Shown here one piece after another: positions 1 through 11,427 of a stretch of 64,000 nt of DNA. The DNA is taken from NCBI GenBank assembly GCA_016647705.1, contig CM028338.1, positions 12,244,240 to 12,308,239 of the forward strand, given 5' to 3'. The DNA comes from Eucommia ulmoides. Taxonomy: Eukaryota; Streptophyta; Magnoliopsida; Garryales; Eucommiaceae. Both the position numbers and the translations under genes were made by a program. Each line of letters starts with the position of its first letter. The stretch's first letter is position 1. The notes under the pieces were generated by a model that did not search any database, was not told the DNA's origin, and worked only from the letters and a program-made list of their open reading frames with translations.

Positions 1-197
1 CTTGTTTATCCACCATAACTTCAAACCGTTTTGATTCGATCTCATCGTTTTCGCTCCAGTTTCCTATCTTTTTGCCCCCACACACCTGATTTATACAAAA
101 ATAATAAAAATATATTAAAGCATATAAAAATAACTATAAACGTACTCGAAAACTAACAAATTCGGATTGAAAATATGTAGGTAATTTACACCTATCA
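1..197 (-). repeat. Partial 3' LTR of element A1
   Basis: Nearly the same sequence as 3690-3893, ending in the LTR terminus at 197. It is preceded on the - strand by the purine-rich run GAGTTTGGGGGTATT (212-198), which is the expected polypurine tract. Confidence 0.85.
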
Positions 198-2071
198 AAT
201 ACCCCCAAACTCAGAATTTAGCTAGTCCTCGAGCCAAACACACACACTAAAATAAAAAATACAACAAACTGAAATAAATGACAAACAACCTAAAAACAAT
301 CTAAACATGTCAACATGCAAGTTTTGACTTCTTCTAACGGCCTATTTATTTTTCCCTCAACAACCGCCAGTAGTATCGAGTTCAGGCGATAACACACAGC
401 ATGTAATGTTCTAGATTTTCAACATGTAATAATGGTGAACGCTATTCTAGATCCTGTAAATGTGTTAGTGCGAGACTCAATAATATAACTATACAACGAT
501 CGGATTAGATTATCCCCCAATAAAATTCATGAGTTAAGGATTACTATAAGTAGGATTGGGGTCCACTGTCCACTAATATAGGCTTGGAAGTTCATAGAAA
601 TCATTAGGACTTGGTTCGATTTAGGAATATTTGGCCAAGGGTAATTCGAAATAGAAAACGGGTTAATGTTGTTAACATAACGTTACCCAAGGCTCAACGC
701 TTGGCACATTCACTCTAGAACCCCCATAGAAAGATTGGAAAACAATCTTGAATATGCATTTAAGACCGACGTACTCACTTGTCAAAAGAAACGAAAATAA
801 AAACCGTATTTACATTTGATTTTTTTTTTTCTTTTCTATTTTTTTTTTTATTTTTTTTTCAACGAACACACCACCAAACTTATTTGATTGTTACAATTGA
901 AGAGGTGTATGAAATACAAATAAAAAATGACAAATGAGTACTAAAATACTGAACCAATTAGAAATTTGCCCTAAACCCAACCGCTCAAATCAAGTAGCAT
1001 TTACTATTGCTAACTTGATTCAGTCAAATGTGCCTTTAAATTCAGCGATTTAGGTTTGGAAAAAGTCCACTGGCCAGGGTATTAGTTTATGTATTCAGAA
1101 TTGAATTTGCATTTAGGCTTCGACAGGGTAACGAGGGATAAACATATAATAAGGTAAGCTTAAAAAGGCTCAAGCGACAAAGAGAATGCCTAAATCACGT
1201 CTCCTAAACTACCTCGCCTAGGATTTCGCCTCAAGCTTCCCCTCAATCAAGTTCTAGAATCCTTAGTGTGTCATGAATTTGGTTAATTGATAATCGCCCT
1301 CAAATCAATTGAATAAAAATACATTGAGTCTATGTGCCCATGTAAATTAGGATCTACAATAATTTTTACCAAAAAACATAGTCAAGCACACAGAATCACA
1401 CATGCATGGGTATTACCCTTGACTTTGAAAACAACCAGGGGTAATTTTCATCATCGGGTGACGGCCCAGATGAATACAAAACTCAACATGAAAACAACAA
1501 CACAAAAACATAAACACATTCTAACCTAAACACACATGCAATACGAAAAAACGATAACACATAAACTAACATACTACTACATACTAAACATCACTTCGGA
1601 ACTCAAAGTGGACAGCGTCCTCAGCGAACCCAATCATCATTCTTCAACATATCGAATTAAAGCATGCTGACAAAGGGTGTTTAGAACACTTACCTGGGAG
1701 GCGAGAGGATCTCGCCTCCGATTTAAGTCGGATGGGATGGATCAAAAAGAATTGCTTGGGTTGCCTCCTAAGAAGCGCGTGGTTTAATGTCCTCGACCCG
1801 ACATTCAGAATGCCCTCAAGATTGGAGAGATTTTGCTTTGAATGGATCGATCTTTCAACAAAATGCCTCACCGGCTTATGTGCTTGGCCAAGCACAATAA
1901 ACGGCTTGGAATCCCGTCGAAAGGGATGCATCAATACCCATCGATCTAATATCGCCAAGTACCCTGCATTGGAAACAAAAACAAAACTACAAACAAAAAT
2001 TATATACAAAGAAATACCTAATGTAAAATTAAGTCATTTATACACAATATCAATACGGACGAAATCGCCAG

Positions 2072-2214
2072 TCCCCGGCAACGGCGCCAAAAACTTGGTG
2101 CGTTGACAGGACTAGAATACAATACACTTTCATCTCCTATCTAAAACTTAAGTCTCCGGCCGTTACCGCGTTTCTCCGACAATAACATCAAAACAATCCC
2201 CGGCAACGGCGCCA
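2072..2214 (-). promoter_or_regulatory. Duplicated tRNA-Asp primer binding sites
   Basis: TGGCGCCGTTGCCGGGGA, the exact complement of the 3' end of plant tRNA-Asp(GUC), occurs at 2214-2197 next to the LTR and again at 2089-2072. Both copies are followed on the + strand by AAAACTTGGT. Only the copy beside the LTR is in the functional position. The second may mark an older LTR junction or a local duplication. Confidence 0.8.
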
Positions 2215-2220
2215 AAAACT

Positions 2221-3893
2221 TGGTAGGGCGTGAAACACGCCGCTACTTATACTCGCAAGTATACGAGGTCTAAGTTTTAGTATAGTGTGATCGTTAAGAT
2301 TGGGTTATCGTATCCACAGGGATTGGTGGCATTACTATTGAATACCGCGTTTGTCGTGACCTAACTTTATCTAGGCAAAAACAAATGTATTTAATTAATA
2401 AACTAATACTAATATAACCTAAATAAATGACACTAATATGCTAATATGTTTTAGGGTCAAGAATTGCCTAGGGATTAACGTGTTGACAAATACGTGTTCG
2501 ATCTCGATTTACTCACGTTTATGGTGTTCGACCTATTTGACAATCTTGATACGTAAACTACACCGCCACCTCTCTCAAGTGTAAGACTAGGGAATACATG
2601 ACTTCAAGTCAACGAAGAAATCCCCTCAATGTCTTAATAACCCTAGGTCATGTGAGTCTCACCCAGCGTCATTGATTACACACAATCCAACTCCCTCCTG
2701 GGTTCTTGGATCGTCGCGTTGTATTTACCCTATCGACAATCTTCGTTCCAAAAATCCTTCGTCACCTCTCCCAAGTGTAAGACGAGGGATATAACACAAC
2801 TTCGAGTCAACGAAGAAGTCCCCCTCAATGTCTTAACGACCCTAGGTAGCATGAGTCTTACCCCAACATCATCAATTGTCCACGATTCAAACCCCGACCA
2901 GGTTATAGAATCATGGCGTTTGTTTACCCTAATCCGAATCCGGGGTTTGTCAAAACCCCATATTATCCATTTACCATTCTAAGAATAATAAACAAACAAT
3001 GCGATAAACACAATCAAACTACGAAGAACAAACATAAACGCAACACCGAAATCATCCAAACAAACATATTTATAAATAAACCGTTAATCCCTACTACAAT
3101 CCATATTTAACTCATGGCCATAGCTGCATAAATATATAAATCAAGATAAACAAGCTCATATTATCCTAAGATAAAGAAATAAGGAAAAACAATCAAAGAA
3201 CTTAACCTCGTCCGAAGATAAACCGCTAAGAACGCTCAACGATCGATTCGCCGTCTTCTCCACTTCGGGATGTGAGATCCATCTCTAAAACTCCTAAATA
3301 TACCCTTAGATATAGCCTAAGGGGCTAAAACAATCCAAGAGAAAGCGGATAAGGGGGTATTTATAGCCAAAATATCCTAAACATATCTCATGACTGTGCA
3401 GGAGAAATCCGCCTAGGCAAAAAACACTTCGCCTAGGCGAATTTAAGGCAATTCGACTGATCGCCTAGACGGTGAAGTAGGCAGTGGACTGGGAGAACAT
3501 TTTGTTGTATTTTCTCCTAGGCAAGCGGCTGTTAGTTGCCCATCTTCGTCTTCTACTGGATTTCCGCCTAGGCGATGGAGATTTCGCCTAGGCGGTCGTC
3601 CGTCAGTAACATATTTCTCTTTTCTCAACTTCTTCACCGCCTAGGTGGTGGTACGGATGCCTAGGAGGTGGGCCTGTTTCATCTTTTAACCTCCGAGCTT
3701 GTTTATCCACCATAACTTCGAACCGCTTTGGTTCGATCTCATCGTTTTCACTCCAGTTTCCTATCTTTTTGCCCCACAAACCTGATTTATACAAAAAGAA
3801 TAAAAATATATTAAAACGTATAAAAATAACTATAAACATACTCAAAAACTAACAAATTCGGATTTAAAATATGTAGGTAATTTACACCTATCA
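2221..3893 (-). repeat. 5' LTR of element A1
   Basis: The LTR is bounded by TGATAGG at 3893 and by a CA end at 2221, which on the + strand reads TGGTAGGG. The + strand reading of 3690-3893 closely repeats window positions 1-197, which identifies the opposite LTR of the same element. A TATA box lies at 3365-3358, about 530 bp from the LTR start. Confidence 0.85.
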
Positions 3894-4397
3894 GAGCTAG
3901 AATTTTATAAGATACCAATTTGAAAATATGCAATTACACATATTTAAGCGTACATTAGAGTTATATCAATTAGTTTAAAAAAATATCTATATCACTATGA
4001 TTAATATGCTCGATGTCCTAGTGAATCAACAGATATATATATTTTGACTCTATCTAAAGGAAAGATGTCAAAGGGTATATCATGAAATATTTTGTGTTGC
4101 CTTATTTGAAATTATACTTGATCCTATGAATTACGAAACTTATTGGTTGATTTTGTTGATACTCCCCCACTTTTTGAGATGACAAAGGGGGAGAAATGGT
4201 ATGATATTTTTCAATAAAAAAGGTATTAAAGTTTAAAAATTCTTTTTCGTACATGAAATTTGCACTTTAAAGGTTCATTATATTGTTTGGCATTCACACT
4301 TGGTAATTCTCATTTTATTGCTAAAAGAACCGTTCCTACATTTAGGGAAAGTTTGCTTATATATTTTATAAAATAAGAAAAATATAAAGAAAATTGT
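3894..4397. other. AT-rich stretch, possible copia tail remnant
   Basis: No gene is visible. The run GATGACAAAGGGGGAG near 4180-4193 resembles sequence close to the polypurine tract of some plant copia elements. That is the only recognisable signal, and the rest is unassigned AT-rich DNA. Confidence 0.3.
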
Positions 4398-5752
4398 TGT
4401 AGACACCGCATTTTATCCCGTCCATTTTGCATAATAAAAAAGTTTCAAGTCTAAAGTGGAAATTTGGAAAAACTTTAAACTGATGTTTAAAGAGACAAAT
4501 TTGCACCTTAGATTCTCATATTTAATGTTTTCATAATGTCTTAAATAGGGGGGGGGGGGGGGGGGAATCGTCAATTTGGTGGAATTTTGGCAAAGAAATA
4601 AAGTTTCGGGCAAAAATTGCAATTTCTAAAGGTTAATTGGCCAAATTAATTAAATTGAAAGTGGTTTTTCATAAAGTTAAAAAACTTTTAATACAGTTAA
4701 TTTTGGGATTCCACCCTTTGATTTTAAGAAGTTTTGTCAATACACATATTTTACTTTTTGGCCTCAAAACTATATTTTTTTTGTCAGTTTCATCAAATTG
4801 ACGACCAATTGCATATATTTTTCGAAACTAAGCATTCAAATCATAAATTAGATATTTTAATTTCATGTTTTTTCATTTTTAGTTCATGAGAAAACATAAA
4901 AAAATGTATTTTAATAATAATAAGTGCACAAAGCACTAATTTCACCTCATATCCACCACTCAGGAAAACGATGGAGCATACGATGCTTGGGAGTTGCGAT
5001 ATCCCCTTTGGGAGTGGCCCAAGCCTTTACCATAAAATGGTAAAAATTAAGTAGGTTGAAATTATAATTCAACTACTCAATTCCCAATTTAGGGGGCTAA
5101 ATTGCACATTTACACAAAATAGGGATAGCCACCTATCATAGGACAATTGTCCAGCAGCCACAAGGTTAGCGCGTGCCCTAGTGAATGCACCAAGTCTGGC
5201 TACCAATAAATAGACAGCCTTGGCCACCTCATTTCACACACACAAGCATTCATACATGCTAGGACTCTCTCTGTCTTTTTAAAATATTCTCTTAAAGCTA
5301 GATTTAGTCACAAAAATCCTCCAGAAAAAACTCTTCATGCAGGAGATAAAAAAAAATCAAAAATAAAAGTAGAAGAAAGAATAAGAAGAAGAGGAAGAAG
5401 TAACAAAGGTGAAGAGATTTCCTCCATAGCAAGGTAAGTCTTCTAAACCCCCTAGATACTTTTATTTTATTTTTACTCATCTAAAGAAGGACCTAAAACG
5501 ACCTAAGAGGATGTACTCAAGTGAACGCTAAAAAACAAGTTTATTTTTTTACATTTTATTTTCAGTCATTTACATTCCCGCACTTTGTTTTCTTACATTT
5601 ACATTTATGTTTTGTGTTTTTCCGTGCTTTACATATCACACTTTATTTTCAACCATTTACATTTTCGTATTTAAATTTAAGTTATGTATATTTTTTTCAT
5701 ACTGTGTCTTTCCACGCTTTAAATTTCTATAATTTTTCTTTCCTTCTTCTTT

Positions 5753-5785
<33 letters not shown>

Positions 5786-6046
5786 CCTATAAATTTTAAA
5801 GGGCGGGTTTTCTATACCCCATTTAGAGGTTTTTCGATTTTGAGATAAACTTTAAATGGTGAGTCAAGGAAAACTTTTCCCTCAAACGGTTTTTTAGTCA
5901 GGGTCGTATTGGCAAAAAAATATGTATTCTTCATTTGCATAAAGAACCTAATTTATATTAAGAGGTTTTTATTTTTATTTTTATTTTTTTTTAAAAAAAA
6001 AAAAAAAACTTACTTTCCAAGTTTTCTTCATAATAAGAGACACTAA

Positions 6047-7186
6047 CCCGTTTGGTAACCACTCCCATCCCAAAAATTTCCATCCCATTCCCACTTTTTT
6101 GGGATTTATTTTTTGGCATAGCGTTTGCTAATCCATCCCACTTTTTGTTTCCGTTTCCATTCCATTCCCATCTCGGAATCCTTCCTACTTTTTGTGAAGA
6201 AATAAGAAATAATTTTTTTTTGTTTCTACCTATTCCCATCCCATTCTAAACTGAAAAATGAACAAAAAAAAAAAAACAATAACAATGATTTGCTCAACCG
6301 TGTTCTTCGCTATCACCTTCACCTTCGTCATCCACCTCCATCACCTTCACCTTCGTCGTCCTCCATGATCACCGCCATCACCTTCGTTGTCGTCGTCGTC
6401 GTCCTCTTCAACCATTCTCCTCTGGTTCGTCGTCTTCTTCAACCATCAAGTTCGTCGTCATCTTCACCACGTTCGTGGTCGTCGTCTTCTTCGTGTCCTC
6501 CGTCATCGTGGTCGTCTGTCCATCCGCCGTCGTCGTCGTCATCTTCGTCCGGTGCTTATAAGGTTTCGATTTCGAAATCGAAATCGAAACCCTATTTCAA
6601 TTTCAATTTCAATTTGGAAATCGAAATCGAACTAGGTTTCGATTTCGATTTCGACAACGATTTCAAAATCGAAACAAGAAACAAGGTTTGGATTTCGAAA
6701 TCGTCGTCCGACCTCCTCATCAATCGAACTCTTTCTATTTTGATTTCAATTTCGTTTTCGAAATCAAAATCAAACAACATGTTCGATTTGTATTTTGAAA
6801 TCGAATTTCAATTTCCATTTCGAAACCCAAATCGGATTTCAATTGTCAAAATGGTTTTGATTTCAATTTCAATTTCAATTGAATTTTAGGATTTCGATTT
6901 CAATTGGGGTTTAGGATTTCAATTTTTATTTCGATTGGATTTTAGGATTTCAATTTCGATTGGACTTTAGGGTTTGATTGCATGATGATTTCTAGATCAT
7001 GGTTATGGTTTATTCTTGATTTCTTGAATAAAATTGTTACTAAACGAGATTCTGTTCCCAAGAAAAAAAAATTGTCGTTACCAAACGCAATTCTGCTCCT
7101 AAGAAGAAAATAAAATTCTCATTCCATCCCATCACATTCCCATCCCACTGCAAGGGATGGGCACAAGACGGTTACCAAACGCCACC
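6047..7186. mobile_element. PIF/Harbinger-like MITE with AATCGA-rich core, copy 1
   Basis: The ends are inverted copies sharing CGTTTGGTAACC (left 6049-6060, right complement near 7170-7182). TAA flanks both sides (6044-6046 and 7187-7189), as expected for PIF/Harbinger elements. The interior is low complexity: TCGTCG/TCACC runs (6300-6560), then irregular repeats of ATTTCG/AAATCG (6565-6960). No transposase is present, so it is non-autonomous. The long open frames here come from the simple repeats and are not genes. The superfamily call rests on the 3-bp target duplication and the GTTTGGT termini only. Confidence 0.6.
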
Positions 7187-7189
7187 TAA

Positions 7190-8340
7190 GTTCTTTTTGC
7201 ACTTCTATAAATTTTCTTCATAAAAAGAAAGCAAAAATCTCTTATTTTACTTTAAACATTATTTTTCTTCATAAAAAGACATGTTCTTACTTTATAGTAA
7301 GCTTCTTTGTCAAAAGAAGAATTTTTTCTTATTCTTTAAAATGGTTTCCTTCATAATTAGAGTTTTTGTTTTTTTACTTCTTCATGAAAAAAGGAAAGAA
7401 ATTTTAAAAGTCCTTTGTTTAAAGTATTTTCTTCATAATAAGAAACCTAAATTGTTTATTTTCTTAAAAATATTTTTTTATTCATAAGAAGAAAACACAA
7501 AATATTTTTTCTTTACAAATGTTTTCCTCATAAAAAGAAAAATATTTTTCTTTACTTTGAAGTAAACTACTTCATAAAAAAATAAATGTTTATTCTTAAA
7601 ATGTTTATTCATAGTAAGAAACATAAAATTTCTCACTTCCTTCATAAAAAGATTTTTTTACATTTTTACTTAAAAGTGTTTTTCTTCATAATAAGAAAAC
7701 CTAACAAATCTTTTCTTTTCTTAAAATAATTTTCTTTTTAAACATTTTCATAAACTTTCTTCATAAAAAGAAAACAAATATTTTTAAGAGAACTAAATAA
7801 GCTTCTTTTACATTAAAAATAAACTTCTTCATAAAAATAAAAATCCTTTTGTAAGTCAAGAAACCAAACCCTTTTATTTTAAATTTATTTTCTTCGTAAA
7901 AGAAAACAAAAAATATTTTTCTTTATAATTAATATCCTTTTTTATTTTAAGTTATTTTCTTCATAAAAAGAAAACAAAAATGTTTTGTGTTACATTTAAA
8001 ATCTCTTTGCTTTAAAATTATTTTCTTCATAAAAAGAAAAAAAAAAAATATTTTTTCCATCCTTCATAAATCTCTTCATAAAAAGAACCAAAGTCATTTA
8101 TTTTGAAATTATTTTCTTTATAAAAAGGAAACATAAAATCTTTTAAGAAATAAAGTTTCTTCATAAAAAGAAAAATCTTTCATTTTCTCTTCACAAAAAG
8201 AGACAATATTTTTTTAAATTAGATTCTTCATAAAAAGAACATAAAGTTTTACTTTAAAAGAAAATTCTTCATAAAAAGAATTATAAGATATTTTACTTAA
8301 GTTTTATTTTAATAAGAAACTTTATAAAAGGGATCAAGTT
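7190..8340. repeat. Irregular array of CTTCATAAAAAGAA motif
   Basis: More than 20 copies of TTCTTCATAAAAAGAA or close variants are spaced about 40-70 bp apart across this stretch. The same motif ends at 6040, just left of the MITE, so the MITE landed inside the array. Each copy is a small imperfect inverted repeat (TTCTT...AAGAA). The array lies within the long Tat/Ogre-like LTR. Confidence 0.75.
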
Positions 8341-8850
8341 TTCTTCGTAATTAATAAATTTAAATTTTATTTATTTATTTATTGTACTTTTTATTTACAT
8401 GCATAAGTTTTGCCAAAATAAGCTTAAGCTAAAAATCACAGCCCCCTCCCCCCCAGGCCAAACTTGTCGATTCGTCCATAATCAATAGGTTGTTTAAAAG
8501 GAGAATATTTGTCTTTTATTTACTTTCTTTTATTTACTTAAAATTTTGCCTTTTGCATGAATAAAAGATCATGTTAACCAAAAAAAATTACTGGGACTTA
8601 GTTTAATTAAATTATTTGGACTTAGTTCAATTTAAAAATATTTAGAGATGAGGTGTTGTTTTTGAACGGGTGGCTTGGGATGCCTAAAACCTTCCCCAAG
8701 TATAATCGACTTACAAACTTTAAAGAATATTCTAGTTAAGACCTAATTTTTTAATCAAATTTGGTTTATTTAAAAATATAAAATGGTTAATTTTTTAAAA
8801 AAATAAAAATAAAAACTGGGTGACCTAGCACATATTTTAAAACCCAATGC

Positions 8851-9226
8851 TAGATGGAGACTCTATATTTTAAAGAAAATCATTGCAAAGAAAAATATTT
8901 TCAAAATCGACGCCTCGAAAAGTCCCTAAATTGTTTTTTAAAAGTTTTTTGTTTTCAAAAATAAGTTTATCCAAAAACATTTAAAAAAAGGATAAGTTTG
9001 CTTTCAAAAAAGAATGGATTAACATGAAAACACATGACACATAAATATTTTTCTAGGGTTCGTCAATTGTCATCATCAAATAGAGGAAGATTGATTATAA
9101 CAATAACTTTATGGTTTTCAAACCAATTTGTTTATAATATGAGATAAATTTAATGATGTGATAATGAACCAAGTGCATGACGTAATTATGATAAATCCAA
9201 ATCGATCATGCTAAGCAAATGGATTG
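8851..9226 (+). other. Tat/Ogre-like leader remnant and first copy of a host duplication
   Basis: A degraded TGGCGACTCC-like primer site (8855-8864) is followed by about 280 bp without coding potential. The part from about 9143 to 9226 is repeated at 11339-11427 plus 13505-13515. Shared marks include GATAATGAACCAAGTG, GACGTAAT and CATGCTAAG. Confidence 0.5.
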
Positions 9227-11338
9227 TGTTGGCCCAATAGAATACCCAAGATGGGGGATGAATTGGGTAATTAAAAATTATCAGAATAAACTTCAATAAA
9301 TCAAATAATTATTTTAATCCTAAATTAATTATTATCTTTATATCACAGCGGAATAATATAATCAACTAAGTGCACACTCAAACAACAAAAATTAGCAAAA
9401 TAAATATAGCAGCATACAAAGGATTTATACTGGTTCACCAAGCTATTCTTGGCTAATCCAGTCTCTCGAACTCCATGGAGGTCGCACCCACTAAAACCAA
9501 GATTCTTTTAAAGGTAAGAACCAAACCCTTACACCGATTCTTTTACAGGCTTAGAATCAACCTTTACATTATCATTTTCCCAAGCTAAGGAAGAACCTCT
9601 ACTTTTTACAGGCTAAAGAATAACCTAATTCTTTTTAACACTAAGGCTCAAGAATCAAAACCTCACAAAACACTCCAATTATCTTTTTTCCAAGTAAGGA
9701 TGAAACCTTAACAAATTACTCAAGTCGTAATTCTATCCAGAAAGAATTACTACCTTAATCTCTTTACAAGAAGAGACTGAAATACAGCTACCCTTAATTA
9801 AATACCCCAGCAGTATTTAACCCATCACACTACTCACCAATACAAAATGATAAGCAAGAAATCTCACTTGGAGCTTCTACCACCCCAGATAAATAATAAC
9901 TCAATTAATATCTCAAGTCTAGTAATAGAAAAATGTGAGATAGAAAAATTTGGTTTTAACAAGATATGGGTAACAAATTGGAGCACGTAATCAGATTCAA
10001 TAAATTGTTTATAAAAATATTTTCTTCAAAAATTAGAAACAATTTTTAAGATCAATTTCCAAATAATAATCAAATAATGCAATGAAAGAATATAATTGAA
10101 AATATCTCACTCAAAATCCACAGAAAGAATGATTAGAACAATGTAACTTCAAATCCGGTAGCAACTAAGATTAATAGCAATTGATCTTCAAGATCATCTC
10201 TCAGAAAAGCTCACAATATTTCAATATGATGACTCTTATAAAAGCTAAAGAATGATCTTAACATTTTTGCTCTCTCAATAATGATTGGATTTTAATGTAA
10301 GAAATACGCAGGTTAATATATAGGATTATGAAATCAGTCTTCTAAACAGGTAGTTTACATGTGTCATGACAATTAATAGCACATATAGACCCCTTATATC
10401 ATAATGATATTTAGGTTCAATTAACTTAAAAATAGCTTTCAAATCTCTCAATTAAACCCCCCAAATATTTCTCAATCTCCGTAAATAAGAATAGAATCAA
10501 TTTTAAGTATCAAATTGAGAAACATTAATATTCAATGAGTTATATTAATAGGATTTAATTAATATGTAAACCATATCTTAAATATAGAAAATATCCACGA
10601 AATATCTCTCAAATTCCAACCAAAAACGGCTACTTTTGGATATAATCTCAGATAAATCAGAATCCTGAAACAGCGCGTCTGGTCGACCAACCAGTCGACT
10701 AGTAGATTCAGGTTGTAGCCCAAGGCGTTCATCGGTCGACTTGCCTGTTGACCTGTAGATTCAGAGAGTTTGTTTTTCTTTCACTGGTCGACCTATCAGT
10801 CAACTTATAGATTTAGAGAGTTCAACTCTCTTGGCCGGTCGACTTGTCGGTCGACTTAGAGATACATGATCTTTCAGTTGCTTGGTCCAGTTGACTTATC
10901 AGTCGACTAATGTCTTCTAAATCTCTTCTATGAACACGTTTTTAACTTATTTTCTTTTACATTTTCACCTCTTTAACCATTTTCTCATCTAAATTAGTTC
11001 CACTAATATTCTTATATTCCATTTTAGTCATTTAATTTATTTTTTAAATCACACAAGAGCAAATAATTTTACTTAATCAAAACACACATAAATAATAAAA
11101 TACATTTTATCCCATGTGTGTGTTCCTAATTGGGATAATAAGAGTTAAGATTCACCTGAGTTGTTTTCTCTAATTTCTTCAAACTCTTATTTCTTCAATA
11201 TCTTCAACATCAACATTTAACATCCATTTAATTTGCATCTTCATTACTGGAACTATAAATCATTAAAACACTCCACTAAAACGTTAGTTTCACCAAAACA
11301 TCAATGCTGAATTATTCATCAAAATCTTAGGATCAACA
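9227..11338 (-). mobile_element. Solo copia LTR, copy F1 (fossil)
   Basis: A 2112-bp LTR starts TGTTGATCCTAAGATTTTGA on the - strand and ends GGGCCAACA. Perfect 5-bp target duplications GATTG lie at 9222-9226 and 11339-11343. The orientation comes from the related LTR at 39167-41073, where the primer site follows the GGGTCAACA end. There is no internal region, so this is a solo LTR left by recombination. It holds a TATA-like TATATAT near 10318 and a cluster of GTCGAC palindromes at 10675-10905. Confidence 0.85.
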
Positions 11339-11427
11339 GATTGGATAGACTTGATTTAGTGACATGATAATGAATCAAGTACACGACGTAATGATGATGA
11401 ATCTGGATCATTCATGCTAAGAAAATG
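11339..11427. repeat. Second copy of duplicated target segment
   Basis: Closely matches about 9143-9226 (TGATAATGAATCAAGTACACGACG compared with a near-identical stretch at 9159) and continues after the next LTR at 13505 with AAATGGATTGG. The two copies therefore form a tandem duplication of about 85 bp that has been split by two LTR insertions. Confidence 0.75.

Larger units (their letters stand above)
1..3893 (-). mobile_element. Athila-like short LTR retrotransposon A1 (fossil), left LTR cut by window edge
   Basis: Read on the - strand, a 5' LTR (3893 to 2221, 1673 bp) starts TGATAGGTGTAAATTACC. It is followed by a primer binding site complementary to the 3' end of tRNA-Asp (2214 to 2197), a non-coding internal region of about 2 kb, a purine tract (212 to 198), and the start of the 3' LTR (197 to window edge). 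The LTR holds a TATA box (TATAAATA, 3365-3358) and a cluster of CGCCTAGGCG-type palindromes (3411-3680). The tRNA-Asp primer type is known for the Athila branch of Ty3/gypsy. No gag or pol frame is visible, so the element is non-autonomous. It is related to the elements at 42037-47211 and 41387-52387. The far LTR end is outside the window, so target duplication cannot be tested. Confidence 0.85.
4398..8850 (+). mobile_element. Tat/Ogre-like long LTR (fossil)
   Basis: The LTR starts TGTAGACACCGCATTTTATC at 4398. The start matches the LTR start read on the - strand from 30958, so the two are the same family. The right end is placed near 8850 because AACCCAATGC followed by a TGGCGACTCC-like primer site (8855-8864) follows there, as in the related copy at 30215-30235. 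A length of about 4.4 kb, including a 1.1-kb MITE, fits Ogre/Tat elements, which have very long LTRs. Within it lie an 18-base G run (4548-4565), a CA/TA microsatellite near 5754-5785, the MITE at 6047-7186 and the AT-rich array at 7190-8340. No matching second LTR is in the window. The exact right boundary is uncertain. Confidence 0.6.

Noticed and set aside
2072-2214. tRNA-Asp gene
   Set aside because: Only the last 18 bases of the tRNA are matched, without the rest of the cloverleaf, and they sit beside an LTR. These are primer binding sites.
3411-3680. CRISPR-like spaced repeats (CGCCTAGGCG)
   Set aside because: Plant nuclear LTR context, short palindromes, irregular spacing, and present in each LTR of the family. 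Not CRISPR.
6290-6889. Open frames of 199 and 82 codons, Ser-rich or Arg-rich
   Set aside because: They are translations of TCGTCG and ATTTCG simple repeats inside a MITE, with no domain and no codon bias.
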